A stretch of 64,000 nt of DNA from Trematomus loennbergii (GCA_012861695.1 JAAOOA010000190.1:397001-461000); one strand, 5' to 3'. Positions 1 through 12,520 are shown, numbered from the stretch's first letter. Notes: generated from the letters alone by a model not told the origin. Numbers and translations are program-made.

Positions 1-1540
1 TGTTGGCGAACCTTTGTTTCCTCCTGACAGCTCACTTAAAGGTATACTCAATTCAATAGCTTTATTAGCATGACCTCAGTTACATATAGTATTGCCAAAG
101 CTCTGTATAGTTGCAACATCTATACAAAAATATATATATACAATATATATATACTCCCCCTTGTGGCCAAAGGGGGACACAACTCTTGTCTTCAGAGTAT
201 GCTTGAGTGCAGCAAAATGTAGCACAGTGACTATTTTGTCAACTAAACATCATAAAACAATAGCCTACATATTTTAGTAAACGGGACATTATAATCTCCG
301 CACATTAACTCTATATTTGCCTCTGCCATGGTGCCAAAATGAAATGAAATAAATAAACAATATATAGGGGTTGCCTCTTCTCTGAACTTCTATGTATACT
401 GCATCCCTCCAAATCAAATAAACCATAAACAAATACATAAAGTCGTGTTCACTGCAGCGATCTATTTCACACACAAAACTATATGAAAACTTGGTGATAT
501 ACAGTTTTCTCCTGGAGACCAAGGGAAGACAGGCTTCTCCTGTTTTTTCAGCCTTTGTTATCATTTTGATAATTAAAATATATATTCTTGTCTGTGGTTG
601 TTTTTGCATTCAGGGCATACAGAGGTGTAACATTATTTTAATACCAAAACTATATTGAAATAGAGTCTAGCTTGAACAGCAACGTAGCTGTAACATTACT
701 GGGTTATTTGGTGATAACTACCAAAGTAAAGTAACTTCAGACGCAGACGTCACGTAGCTTCTCAGACGAGAGGGGTGGCGACGAGAGTGTCACGTTACTT
801 CTCTCGCGGCATAGTTCACGGCATGGTAGGCGACGATCGACACGATTGTCTGCTCAGTGAGTTCACTCTTTGGCACAAATCACACCTCATACTAACCGGG
901 TCCCAACGAGCACCGGAGCACCGGGTCCATCAGGCGGGGGACCGAAGTGATCCAGGCAAAGTTAAGGGGAAAAAATGCCCCAAAAAGCTTTGAAAATCAC
1001 TTTTTAGAAAGAAAAACGTTCCTTGATATGACATTGTTTAATCATAAACGGGTGTTCTATGTATTTGTTTGTTCATTTATCTGTTTATTTATTTGTTGTT
1101 TTATGTATTAGTTTTGTTTGTTTGTTTTTCAATAACAAATGTATTTCTTTAAGAAAAAAATATATGGTAATAATGTAGTTTTTTGGGAGAAGGGATTAAA
1201 TAAGTGTAAACTTCTTCCCACCCCTTTTCGGATGTGTAATTAAGTAGATCTGTTTAATGTTTATATCATTTAGCATCAGTAACAATTTGTATATCAATTT
1301 GACACTGCTTAATTTTGTATTGTATACTAATTCCCATGTTGAATTTTTGTATTATTGTTTTACACATTCGAAATAAATCAAATTAAACCAAATAATAAAG
1401 CTCCAATGTATTTTTATTATATATTTCTGCATTATAAAACTGTATAGCGAGTATACATGTGTGCAATATGTTTATTCATATAACAGAAGTGTGTGAAAGT
1501 CCCTCTTATTTTGTTTTTATGTCTTGTAAATTACACTGTT
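1..1540. other. No gene recognised (left edge)
   Basis: AT-rich non-coding DNA with a short TA-rich stretch near 130-155. The span at about 735-990 is richer in G+C and CpG and contains a 72-codon open frame. That frame resembles no family I recognise and has no splice context I can support. I see no exon, RNA gene or complete transposon here. Confidence 0.5.
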
Positions 1541-2010
1541 TAGTCATGGATGATCCTGTTGCTGTGGTCCTGAGTCCTGGATCTTGAGTCGTGGCTGGGC
1601 CTGTTGCTGTGGTCCTGGATCATAAGTCCTGGATGGATATCCTCGTGGATTCATCTTCCTATTATACACACATGCATTTCCAAACATTTGGTCTACCTAT
1701 GTTGCAAATGTATTATCTTTTCAATTTACACACGGCATGCACGTCTGTCCGTCCTGGGAGAGGGATCCCTCCTCTGTTGCTCTCCCTGAGGTTTCTCCCA
1801 TGTTCCTTTAAACTCTGGGTTTTCTCTGGAAGTGTTTCCTTGTACGATGTGAGGGTCTAAGGACAGAGGGTCTAAGGACAGAGGGTCTAAGGACAGAGGG
1901 TGTCGTATTGTCATACTGATATTCTGTACAAACTGTGAAGTCCACTGAGACAAATGTAACATTTGTGATATTGGGCTATATAAATAAACATTGATTGATT
2001 GATTGACTGT
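1540..2010 (+). mobile_element. LINE 3' end fragment with (ATTG)n tail
   Basis: This block recurs at about 42830-43290, where it lies downstream of a reverse-transcriptase fragment. Both copies hold a 15-bp minisatellite (unit like GGTCTAAGGACAGAG, about 3 copies here and about 7 there). Both end in a TATAAATAAACATTG stretch followed by ATTG/GATT repeats, as at a LINE 3' terminus. The second copy suggests this is the 3' UTR of a LINE; no coding part remains here. Confidence 0.6.
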
Positions 2011-2204
2011 TGAGGAACATGCGATCTAAGTTTGTCTTGAACCTCATTAAGCACTGTGACTGTATAATGACTCAGACTTATAAAACATACCAGAATAAGT
2101 CAAATCATATTGATTCATCAATTGTTCACATACTTTATAGACAGTATACACTTCTATAGATCCACTAACGATCTTTGCAAATTTGCAAATGAATACATCT
2201 AAAG

Positions 2205-2783
2205 CAGGGTGTCAAACTCAAATACACAGTGGGCCAAAATAATAAAAATGGGTACTAGTCGAGGGCCGGACTGGTTCAATGTTTATTGCAGAACTTATTG
2301 AAATGAACTTATTGCACATATTAAACCTGGAACTAACAAAGCTTAAATGATTGCCTATAAAAACAACATGAAACATTAAATAATCAGTTGCATTCATTTC
2401 TTATGGCTCTATCTGCAGCTTTCCAGAGTCATTTCTTATGAGTACATTTCTCCACAGGCCAACAACAGCTTCAACAAAACTATTCCCCAAAGAGAAAACC
2501 AAACATGCTCTGTTGTGGTGAGAGAGAAAGTGCAGAAGGAAACATGTGAACTCAGTGTGCTGCTCTGTGATGCTAGCTCAGATACTTGGCATCTCATCTT
2601 GGGTGCAAGGTCATCAATGTTTGGGGTCAGGCTCTGAGCTGAGGAGACCCTCAGGATGGAGTGAAGGTGTGTGCAATATACCGGCGGGCCAGATCTAATA
2701 GGAATTAGAAATTATCCTGCGGGCCGAAATTAAATCCACCAAGGGCCTGATTTGGCCCCCGGGCCTTGAGTTTGACACATGTG
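2205..2783. mobile_element. hAT-type non-autonomous DNA transposon
   Basis: The left end reads CAGGGTGTCAAACTCA and the right end TTGAGTTTGACACATGTG, which are inverted repeats of the common vertebrate hAT class. The interior includes the GGGCCGGA and GGCCCCCGGGCC stretches typical of these elements. Flanking 8-mers ATCTAAAG and ATGTAAAA match at 6 of 8 positions, as expected of an aged 8-bp target duplication. No transposase frame is present. Confidence 0.75.
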
Positions 2784-5510
2784 ATGTAAAATAACTAATG
2801 AAAGACTGTATCAATACCATTAAGTTGGCACAATGACCATTATATACAACATGTATAATACAAAACAGGTTAAGGCAACATATTCTTGAGTTCTTACACT
2901 TTGTCGAGTCTTTACAAAATGTATCAGACACTTTTCAAACTGATTCATAATGAGTTCACAGGACACATAAATGACAGAGTATATGACCCAAATATAAATA
3001 AATCATTTCAATAAACAGGTTGGCTCTTTTAAGTTTTTCCCTGAATCTCAATTTCAAGATAAAGGGACTTGTCAGGAGTTACTTAGTAGTACAGGGTAGC
3101 CCAATCATTCTGTTATCTGTACATATGTATACAAATAAGTAGCTGGTAGTTGTTTGTTAATGTATTATGTGTAAATGACTCTGGGGAAGCCTCTCCGTGA
3201 GCAGAGGCATCAAAGTTAAGCTTTACTGCAGCGCCACCTTGTGGTCACCGTTTTTGAAAGTGCAGAGTTTTTTCTTAATTGTGCATCTCATTATTCACAC
3301 ATGTAAACACATTATCTTTCACTCTCCCTGCTGTCAAACATGTCAGTATTTGAGTGACATCAACTGTGCATTACCTTTGAGATGTACTCACAAGACAGCA
3401 TGAACTAATGATCACAAACATTGCTTTTTCCATTAGTTTGACATGGAAACGACAGTGTGTACTTATGATTTAAACAAAACCCTGTCTGACTGCATGTGCT
3501 GAATATCTCACAATACAATCTGAAGCCCTTAGTGCAAGTATCCTTCATATTTAAGTTCAATTGCAGTATTAAATGATTGTGTGTTTCACCTTCACAAAAC
3601 TCTCAAAAACAGAACATCTTTCAGATTAAAAAGGGAATTATCTCTGAAGCTAAATTCATGTTCAAACCAGTTCAATTACAAATATTGGGATGATTACAAA
3701 TACATTCAGCTGTCAGACTATATGAACTTAACTCAGCATAGTTTCCATCTCCATTTAGTTTAAGATTCATTATACAATCATGTCCCAACCTTTTCCAACG
3801 CACCTTCCTTTTCCTTTTCAGACAAACTTCTGCAGTATCTCTCATGAATTTAAACAAAACACCAAACAGCGGCCTGATCAGGCCTAGTCTGTCACTTTAT
3901 TTGACTAAATGTGTTTACTTATACATTTAATAGGTTTACACCTTCTGTCCATATATGCTTTTTATTTAAAACATGTTTGATTAACTTTTGGTTCACATTT
4001 CAATAAATTGAATTTGTATTTGCACTCCTTTTGTCCATTATTCTTACTGAAAATGTTAGATTACACATTCACATCCGACTGAAGATTGGCCCCATTTATT
4101 TGTGACGTTGCAAACTCTGCGGTACAAGGTACATGTTGTGAAGCTCATAAAGTGAGGCAAATAGAAATAATCAGCTGATGGAGTGTAGATGTGGAAATAG
4201 GTGCATTCGATCAGCTGACTTCACAATAAAAGTAGTTTCTTAGTGAATGTCCTGTACTGGTCTTAACATCTCATAACATCAGCTTTTAATTTTCCTCTTG
4301 GATGTTCTTCTTGACCCTCAGAGAAAGAGGAGATGTTGAGTCGTGTCTTTCAGGCATGTCCTTTCCTAACAAAAATTACAGGAAACATAAAACATATTAT
4401 TATTGTGTTATTTATGAAAGCGGTGTGTTTGTGTGTTTAGGGGCTGTAGATATAATTATTTTATATGTTTTGTATGTGTTTTTTTATTTCAACAGTGAGC
4501 TACAAAGACAATCTGATGAATGAACAGTATGCAATTCATCAACATTGAAATATATTTTATTATCAAAATAATATTGAACTGTTATCAAAACTTAGTGCAA
4601 CTGTAGAAGCTTGCTCTGTTGTCTCACTGAAATCACTTTTACCAAGTTTTTTACAGACAATATTGAGAGATAAATAGCAGTTCTCACTATGTGTTAAATA
4701 GCTTTGCTTCAATACATTAAATTAGAAAGCTGACAGTCATATTGCTTGTTAACATCTAAATGTAACCCTTTGCATGGAAAAAACCCTCAACTTAACTGAT
4801 GTGTAGGTGATCTAGTATTTAGTATTGTTTAATGGAATGTATATCAGTGTATTAAAGTCAATACTTCATTTATTTAAACCAATATTTTCTTGATTCTTTG
4901 TACAGTATGAAAAAAGAGTCCAGTTCTGTCTCTCACTCTCTGGTCCAGCCTGTCTGCATCACCTGGACACTTTAAACAAACAGATATATATGTAAAGAAC
5001 CATGTGTACAAACAATATAACTTATTATCTTCTGTTGAACATGTTGGATTGTGTATTGTCCGAGTCAGGGTCCTTTTTATTTTACTGTAACTTTGGAAGT
5101 TGTGTTACCAATGCTTACTGTTTATTTGATACCAATTTGGTAATGCAATTAATAAAAACAACAAGGTTTGGGTTCGTTCTTCAGATGACTGTGACGTTAA
5201 CGTGTAAGCTCAATAATGAACTCCAGCTCAACCAACCATATTGTAATATCTAAGTAATCATCTTGAAATATGACATTAATAATTGTAATATACACACATC
5301 TTATTGTGAGGTTGATTTCACATACACTACTTCGACATTAGCTTGTCTACATACTCGAGCATAGCCAATTTAAATTAACCTTAGCGATGCATAAAGTTCC
5401 TACCTACATAATAAAATATCTCTCTAAGTTACAAGGATGACCTTATTTTATCAACCTCAAACAGAAGCCGTTTGTTCTACAGTATTATCCCACTTAAGGC
5501 TTAACACTTG
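2784..5510. other. AT-rich intergenic DNA
   Basis: No exon, RNA gene or complete element recognised. The open frames are short and lack splice or codon support. The one notable item is a CTCF-like motif at 3229-3247. Confidence 0.45.
3229..3247 (-). promoter_or_regulatory. CTCF-like motif
   Basis: The plus strand reads CAGCGCCACCTTGTGGTCA. Its complement matches the vertebrate CTCF core (CCASYAGRKGGCRS) with one mismatch. Such motifs are also spread by repeats in fish, so occupancy is unproven. Confidence 0.3.
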
Positions 5511-5512
5511 TC

Positions 5513-5655
<143 letters not shown>

Positions 5656-5758
5656 GTGCGGCTGTGTGACGATGCTCCGCTCTCCGAACAAGACGAGTGC
5701 CATGAAGCAGGGGAGCAACGCTGGATCAAAAACTGTCTGTGTTAAACAGCTCAGGCAG
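5656..5758 (+). CDS. Possible orphan exon after the GT tract
   Basis: A CAG acceptor ends the GT tract at 5655 and a donor CAG|GTGAGG follows at 5759. From the ATG at 5672 the frame gives exactly 29 codons to the donor, starting MLRSPNKTSAMK and rich in Lys and Ser. I do not recognise the peptide and found no partner exon. It could be a chance frame or a fragment of an unannotated gene. Confidence 0.2.
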
Positions 5759-5918
5759 GTGAGGGAGAGTCTGGCAGGCTGACAGCTACATCCTGTAAGG
5801 CCGGTTTCCACGTGACTCTGACGTGATTTACTCTCTGGATTTCTGAGGGTGTGAAGGCGTGTTCAGATCAGATGCAGGCAGACTCAGGACTGAAGAGGAA
5901 GAGATGAGCAGTGTTTCT

Positions 5919-6008
5919 GTGAGTGGACCTGAAGAGAGTCTGTGAGTGGACCTGAAGAGAGTCTGTGAGTGGACCTGAAGAGAGTCTGTGAGTGGACCTG
6001 AAGAGAGT
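5919..6008. repeat. 23-bp minisatellite, about 4 copies
   Basis: Tandem unit like GAGTGGACCTGAAGAGAGTCT plus two bases. The copies are almost identical, so the array is recent or homogenised. Confidence 0.9.
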
Positions 6009-6373
6009 TCAGCAGGTGAGAATCCTCATGATTACATGGTGCTGGGTCACTGTTTACCTGGACAGAGTCACTGTTTACCTGAACAGGACACATGTTTCTT
6101 GATGCTGATTCTCAACATCTGTCTGAAATATTGTGCACGATTTCTCTCTGAGTGAGACAGAATGAGTTTAGAAAGATTTCCATGTACTGTTGTCAGTGTT
6201 TCCGGTAGAATGAGTTGCAGTCTGATTGTTATCTGAGTTATCTTCATCAGAGAAAAGTGCAGGGCGTGTCAGAACCGGTCTAACAACTCGTGACTGTTTT
6301 TAACTCAAACAAAGAAATGCATGGCTCAACACGCTGAGTTCATTTTTTGGGTGTGCTGTAAGCATACTTTGAG

Positions 6374-6478
<105 letters not shown>

Positions 6479-6479
6479 T

Positions 6480-8040
6480 ACCAATAACTGTATTGCATTG
6501 TTTTCTTATGCGCAATTACTTCATACTAGGCTTGTTTGAGACGAGCGAGACCGACGCAGACCTGCGCAATTCCGATCGCCGTCTTGCTAGTGCGTGTCAT
6601 GATGGTTAGTCATTTTGTCCGACTTGCTCTGGAGGCTCGCCTACATGAGACGTTGAAATCTCGCGGGACAAAGACGCCCGCAGACTTGAGAGCGGGCTGC
6701 AGAAGCTAAATGCTTGATGGGAAACGACTCGCTGGTATCTCGAGCTGAGCGCTCATCGGTGGTTTTTACCCCGTGCTGGAGATGAAACTCTCCATTGGCT
6801 CGGCTAAAGTTTGTTGTTGTTTTGTGTCAGTTTTACGTCGCCACTTCCATTCACATTTTTCATCATTGTTCCACAATGTTTATCATCATGAAATTAATAT
6901 CTATATATTTTATACTATACTTGTACTGCTTACCGTTGTCATACTTTATATATCTTAGCATATTCATATACACTGTTCATACTGCTCACAGGCTGCTGTG
7001 TGTATCTAGTGTATTCATACCCCTCACTGTTTATTCATCATTCAATTCATCTAGTGGGAATGCTGATACAGCATTCCCACTAAATGTTATGCTACGCACG
7101 AAAAGTTTATTATTATTCCGCCGACTTATTTTGGCCCTCTTCTCCTCCCGCATTCCACATCGCAGAAACTCCGTTCAAACATCAAAGCGTTCAGCTCGGT
7201 CGGGAATCGATGGCTATTACTTTTCTCATTCATAACTTTCATAATTCCAGAGATACATCCCATAATGGTCAGTGTATGTTTTGGTCATTGGATTTTCTTT
7301 TCACAAATGGAAATTCAAAAACAAAAAACGACTGGATATTTGATTTTCGTTTTCAAATTGAAAAACCAAAATTGAAATACAAGGCGTTTTTCTTTATCAC
7401 GGTCAAAAAGGGATTTACTAAACTTAAAAAATGGGATGATTTTCATTTTCTACTTCTCAAAACAAAAAATAAAATCACTAGAAAACAGAAACAGAAAAAC
7501 TCATACTTTATTTATAAGATAGGGATTCATGGCTGACAGTGCAAGACAGACAGCCAGATAGACAGATCGCGAGACAGACAGACAGACAGACAGACAGACC
7601 AACAGACCGACAGACGCGCAAACACATACGCACCCACACACGGACAGACTGTCTTCTGTATGTTTTGCATGTAGCCATATATTCAATGTATATTCGTGCA
7701 AACACGCACTGCACTGTCTAGGCAAAGAGTATGAACCTTTATTTTGAAGAGTACAGCGCAAGCATAGGGCAAACTAGCCAATCAGAAGCAAGGAGGCACT
7801 GGAGACCCACCCACCTATGGAAACGAAACATTGAGTGGTATACTTGTTTTAACAGTAAGAACAGAAAAACGAAAAAATGAGTTGAATTTAAAACGTACCT
7901 TGGTCGATAAGCTTGCCAATTTCACCAAGGGATTAATGTCAATATAATACATCTTTAAGATAAGAATAACCTTTTTTAACTCTAAGGGTTATTTGAAGAA
8001 ATGTGCAAATGCTGTGATTTACTCAGTTGTACTTTATTGA
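6480..8040. other. Intergenic DNA with hairpin and GACA tract
   Basis: No gene recognised. A perfect hairpin lies at 7052-7082 and is followed by a TTATTATTATTCCGCC stretch, probably the end of a dispersed repeat. A GACA tetranucleotide tract lies at about 7546-7612. Confidence 0.45.
7052..7082. repeat. Perfect inverted repeat (hairpin)
   Basis: Arm TAGTGGGAATGCTG at 7052-7065, 3-base loop ATA, and the exact complement at 7069-7082: 14 bp paired with no mismatch. Probably a terminal hairpin of a dispersed element; the function is unknown. Confidence 0.7.
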
Positions 8041-8128
8041 TCCCCATATATATTCTAAATCATCTGTTTCATATCTGTGAATGTACATGAATACAATACT
8101 GCACTATTAACCATTTAAAATAACATTT

Positions 8129-8368
8129 TGTAGTGACCACTATTTAGCTAGGGTACATAATTCACACATGGAACTACAGGTTGGGGGTATTGTTTCCGCC
8201 CGGACACATATGTTGACGGTACCTCCGGGGTACCTACTGTGTGTCCTCTTTCTCTTTCTCTTCTGTTCTCGTGCTGCGACACGACAGCATGTACATTTCT
8301 GCTGCTCAGTAAAGTTCAGATTTGCACCTTCGATGCACCGCCTCCGACTCCCTTCTCTCGGCACTACA
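8129..8368 (+). mobile_element. Solo LTR with ATTT target duplication
   Basis: A 240-bp unit begins TGTAGTGACC and ends GGCACTACA. It is homologous to the paired LTRs at 39052-39291 and 40690-40928, in the opposite orientation. It is flanked by the 4-bp repeat ATTT. The paralogous sequence at about 55180 reads AACATTTACTG with a single ATTT and no LTR, a true empty site. The element therefore inserted after the A/B duplication and then recombined down to one LTR. Confidence 0.93.
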
Positions 8369-8581
8369 ATTTACTGATAATACTAACAATATTTGTACTT
8401 AAGTATAGTTGTACATGCAGGATATGTATTTATGGGTTATTTGAACACACTGTATTGATGTGTTCTTTTACTTCAAGTACTTTGTTGTGCTTGTTTGTAG
8501 CTACATGTCTGTTCCTGTCTTCCTGTAATATGTTCTCCTGTGTAACTTGATCGAAGGGAGCTGCAAACAGGGAGGGACCTC

Positions 8582-8591
8582 GAAAGTGAAA
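8582..8591 (+). promoter_or_regulatory. ISRE/IRF-type motif, gene A
   Basis: GAAAGTGAAA fits the IRF/ISRE consensus GAAANNGAAA exactly. It sits about 60 bp before the donor of the proposed leader exon. The same motif is kept at 55713-55722 in gene B. Interferon control is inferred from the motif and the gene family only. Confidence 0.55.
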
Positions 8592-8652
8592 GTAAGTGAG
8601 TAACAGACAGACTCCATTTCACACGTTGACAGAGCAGCAGAAAGAGAACAGG
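8592..8652 (+). other. Proposed non-coding leader exon, gene A
   Basis: The sequence ends AGAGAACAGG|GTGAGTG, a strong donor, and is conserved in gene B with donor at 55784. Its start is not defined by the sequence. It would splice to the acceptor at 15201-15202. That pairing is inferred from the same order in both paralogues. Confidence 0.45.
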
Positions 8653-9460
8653 GTGAGTGTTAAAACCAGGCTCTGCTGGGGTTTCCTAAACAATTCATGT
8701 TTACTCTGTTTGACTTTATCTCTGAAAAATACAGTCTCGATAAAAAAGCAACGCCTTAGAGTCCGATGTGGCATATTGAAATGTTGTAGGCCTAAACTTC
8801 CCCTTTCACGTCCGTGTGTCTGCGCCATCATGGTTACATAACTATACAGACTTATGTGTTGTTAGTGGTGTTAGTTGATTTAAAACAAAAAGTAATCGCG
8901 TAAATCACGATCATAAACTGTGATTCATCTTCATAAATCAGAAGTTTTAAATATTAGTAGGCCTGTTAACTTGTATTTTGGAGAGATATAAAACAAATAC
9001 GTCGTGTGTTGTAGTCTAATAAAGCGGTCCATGAAAAACTGCTGAGAGAAATAAGGGGTTTGAATCCGTGTATCTACCGTCCGTGACGGAGTGACACTCG
9101 CAGCTCAACGAGGCTCCCTCCTGTCAGATGGAGGGAGTAAATACAGCGGCAAGCTTTGGGACAAACTCCCCTCTCTCCGGCAGAAACAGGAAATGCCGTA
9201 ACTGTATGTAACAACGGTTTCAAATCAGCATCTCTTTGACAACACATTACAATTAATAACTCAAATAAAACTCCAAACATCTTTAATTGTGTTACTTTTT
9301 TGTAAAGCTCTTTTAGTTTTGAAGCTGATTTTTATAAGCTTCTTAGTTTTTGCAACAGTCTGTAAATATAAACAACTTTATAATAAAATGCACACATTTA
9401 CCATGAGCTTATCATGAGGTTGTTGTCACTACCCGATCCGTCCACCTGCCCGATCGGTAC

Positions 9461-10489
9461 TAGAGATGGGCGAGTCCTGATTCATCCGGATCATTAACCC
9501 GGATCCTAGAAATGAGCTGGTCGTGACGAGTCTCCCCTCTCCATTAACCCGAGTCCTTGAGTCCCACACTTGGTGTGACGTACAAATTAAAACTATAAAT
9601 TGCGTCACTCGCTACTCTCTTTATAACATGTAAAATCACATTACAACGTACCCCAGTCCATCTGCCCTTTAGCAAGTATACAGGATAGCTGCCAGAAGTG
9701 ATCGTTTGGCTCAGGGGAGGGGGATCAGTGAAACTTCCTGCAGACTCGTGGGGACTCAGAGGAGCCGACGGCTCCTAACCGTAATAGCATAGCAGATCCA
9801 GAGATCCATACTCGTCATGTGCACGAGCATAGCCCCTCCTCCAGCACCCGGCTCCTTCGCTATATTATGCACGAGTCAACAGCAGACTCGCAGATTCGCA
9901 AATCCTGACTCACTGTGCAACACACAGCAGAGCAGACTCGTGCGGACTCGGAGCCGTATATAGCAGCAGATCCAGAGATCCAGCAGACTCGTCCTCATGC
10001 ACGAGTCCACAGCAGACTCAGATTTGCCAAATCGCAAAATAACCCTTTTTTTTGTGATCAACATTTTTTATTAAAGCAAAATACACTGTGTAGCGGAGGT
10101 TAATATAACGTCAGTTTAATAGATAGATAGATAGATAGTACTTTATTGATCCCAAATTGGGAAATTGTTGTTGTTACAGCAGCATAAAAGGCATTTTACA
10201 ATAAAACAAAACTACAAAATATACAAGAATAGAAAGAAAAATAAAATAAAATAGAAAATATACATGTCGAAATAGAAAATATACATGCAGATATTACATA
10301 TATATTCAAAATATATGGAATAATAATATGCTCGTGAAATACATCAACCTTTCGGTTTCACCGATAGGATTTCTACGGTCTTGGTGATGCTGACTCATAT
10401 GACTCAAATGACTCGTATGATCCGGATCTCTTCAATGACTGACTCAGAAGACCCTGAGTCCGTAAAAGGATCCGGATTTGCCATCTCTA
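9461..10489. mobile_element. Nested hAT element with 8-bp target duplication
   Basis: Begins TAGAGATGGGC and ends GCCATCTCTA, with 9-bp inverted ends. It is flanked on both sides by the exact 8-mer ATCGGTAC (9453-9460 and 10490-10497). The uninterrupted site is readable in the opposite inverted repeat of the host transposon (near 11360-11376), which proves the insertion. The interior includes a tract reading TTATTGATCCCAAATTGGG, common in fish repeats, and a short GATA array. No coding capacity. Confidence 0.92.
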
Positions 10490-10988
10490 ATCGGTACTGC
10501 GCATGTGCGAGATGGTCCGCCATATTGCACAACTCCGTACGGCAACCCAACTAGGACACTTGACACAGTGGCTTTTGGCAAAGCACACAAAGAAAACTCA
10601 AAAAACCGAGAGAGATGAGTTATTGTTATTACAACGTGACTTCACTATTATTTAACAACTATTTTTATTGGGTTCTTTTATTTGGGGTTAAGTACATTGT
10701 CAGAATAAGGCGGGGTTGTCGACTAATCGATTAATATTCGCCAGGGCTGTCCGATTTTCGATTTTGATCATGGTCAGTTTCTGGCATCCCTAATATCTAA
10801 TTACATTTAAAAATGTATGGCATTAATAATGTATATCTAATTACATTAACTGTGAATGTCTTTCATTTTATTTAAAATGAAATAAAATTACAAAAAGTTG
10901 ATTCAATAACAAATCTCTGTTATTAGATCAGTACTTTTCTTATATGACTATTATTGCTAAATTTGAAAGGTCTTTACCAGCTTTGGAA

Positions 10989-11027
10989 TTATATATATAT
11001 ATATATATAATATATATATATATATAT
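10989..11027. repeat. (AT)n microsatellite
   Basis: About 38 bp of alternating AT with a central palindromic break, inside the TIR transposon. Confidence 0.95.
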
Positions 11028-11399
11028 AGCACCTTCTGCCATCCCATCTCTACTGACAATCATTAACACTTAGATTTTATGATATCGTAAGCATCGTCAG
11101 TGATTGACTTGAACACTGAGAATGTATTTATTAACTTCAGACATTTTCATATACAAATGTGATCATACACCAACACACTTTTTAGATATATACATTTTTC
11201 ACACACAACGCACAACCATTTACTAAATTAAACCATATCCCATCATAATACGAGCAAATAAAAAGGCACAACAATAAATATATTATGTGTGTGTGTGTGA
11301 GTGTCCTAGTTGGGTTGCCGTACGGAGTTGTGCAATATGGCGGACCATCTCGCACATGCGCAGTACCGATCGGGCAGGTGGACGGATCGGGTAGTGACA

Positions 11400-12400
11400 G
11401 TTGTTAACATCGCAATTTATCAGTGGATGTTTGCAGGAACTACTTGTAAACAGCGTGTTTCCTGACGGACACACGGTCAGGTAGATACACACAACCGATT
11501 ATGAACGAGAAATGATATCATGAAAGTTACGGTGCATATTAAGCATTTCAAAACGTATGTGGTAAGTTGCCAAAGTGCTTTGTTTTGAACGTTCATCAGT
11601 ATTAGAATCAAAAAGAGAAATATGAACGTTAGTTTTTACTGAAATGATCAAATAAAGTCAACATTTCACAGTCTTTACTGAGCTGTGTGGGGTTTGTTCA
11701 ACTTTTAAAAGATGTTTGAATGGTGATATACACAGTGATAGATGTTAAGGACTAACGTTTATAATAAATACATTTGTATTGATTTTAAGATCTTTTCATA
11801 CAGTCATACGTATTGGGATCATTTGTATTAATGTGGACCGGAGGGAGAGGGTGACGAGCATAAGTTTCACTTTCCTTTTTTATTTCAATTCCAACTTTGG
11901 TCATGAAGAATATGTTTCTCTGTTGTGCCCGTTCATAAAGCATAACAGCATCAGAGCACGGTGCAGAGTCTCTAGATGAGTTTACAGTAGTCCCTCGTTC
12001 TTATTAAACATCCATGTTGTAGTCCGCTGTATAGAAAACTGTAGTTTCCATAGTTTCCCCACAGCAGCAGACGCACATTTATGACCTCCGCTGGCGCATC
12101 ATAAACACGTCGATAGTGAAAGTGCAGTCGGATTCTCTAAAGTACCGCAGTCTCCTCTCCTAAGTCCTTTTGAATTCTCCTATCCACTATCCCTTAACCC
12201 CGTGACGTTTCACTCAGAGGTCAAGGGATAGACGATAGGGTTAGAATTTAGGAGCTGATGTTTTGGAGTATTCGACCGCAACCTCACTGTTTGAGGGCTT
12301 GATAGCCCACTCCCCCTCCACACCGCTCCACACTCGTTGGTTTGGAACAGCACATGGCGGACCCTCCACGCGAACGTGCAAACGGAGGGTAGTGTGTAGG
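11400..12400. other. Intron 1 of gene A, no feature recognised
   Basis: Unique-looking DNA between the TIR transposon and a hAT-like end. No exon, RNA or repeat array is supportable. Confidence 0.45.
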
Positions 12401-12402
12401 GC

Positions 12403-12520
12403 AGGGGTCACCAACCTTTTTTAGGGTGAGGGCTACTTTCAAAAAATAAAACAAGTCGGGGGCTACTTTTACTCCTCTTTTTCTTTCTTTTTTGCAGTGC
12501 ATATATTTAGCACATTTTAA
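12403..12520 (+). mobile_element. hAT-like left end, truncated
   Basis: CAGGGGTCACCAACCTTTTTT with GGGCTACTTT stretches is the usual terminus of a fish hAT family. No matching right end was found before the minisatellite that follows. Confidence 0.5.

Larger units (their letters stand above)
8040..9395 (+). repeat. Duplicated promoter/leader block of NLR gene A
   Basis: This stretch is nearly identical to 55106-56590. It covers the upstream flank, the leader exon and the start of intron 1. The two copies differ by a solo LTR here (8129-8368), a roughly 320-bp insertion in the other copy (about 55232-55549) and small indels. The parallel positions of the downstream exons show that the whole 5' part of an NLR gene was duplicated. 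Confidence 0.85.
9424..11399. mobile_element. DNA transposon with long terminal inverted repeats
   Basis: The left end TGTCACTACCCGATCCGTC is mirrored by GACGGATCGGGTAGTGACA at 11381-11399. The inverted homology extends through GCGCATGTGCGAGATGG to AGGACAC, roughly 130 bp per side once the nested hAT is removed. The 5-mer GTTGT abuts both ends as a possible target duplication. A related partial copy lies at about 57637-57745. No transposase is visible, so it is non-autonomous. Confidence 0.75.

Noticed and set aside
7501..7761. Small proteins around the GACA tract
   Set aside because: Arise from tetranucleotide repeats on both strands; no splice signals or homology.
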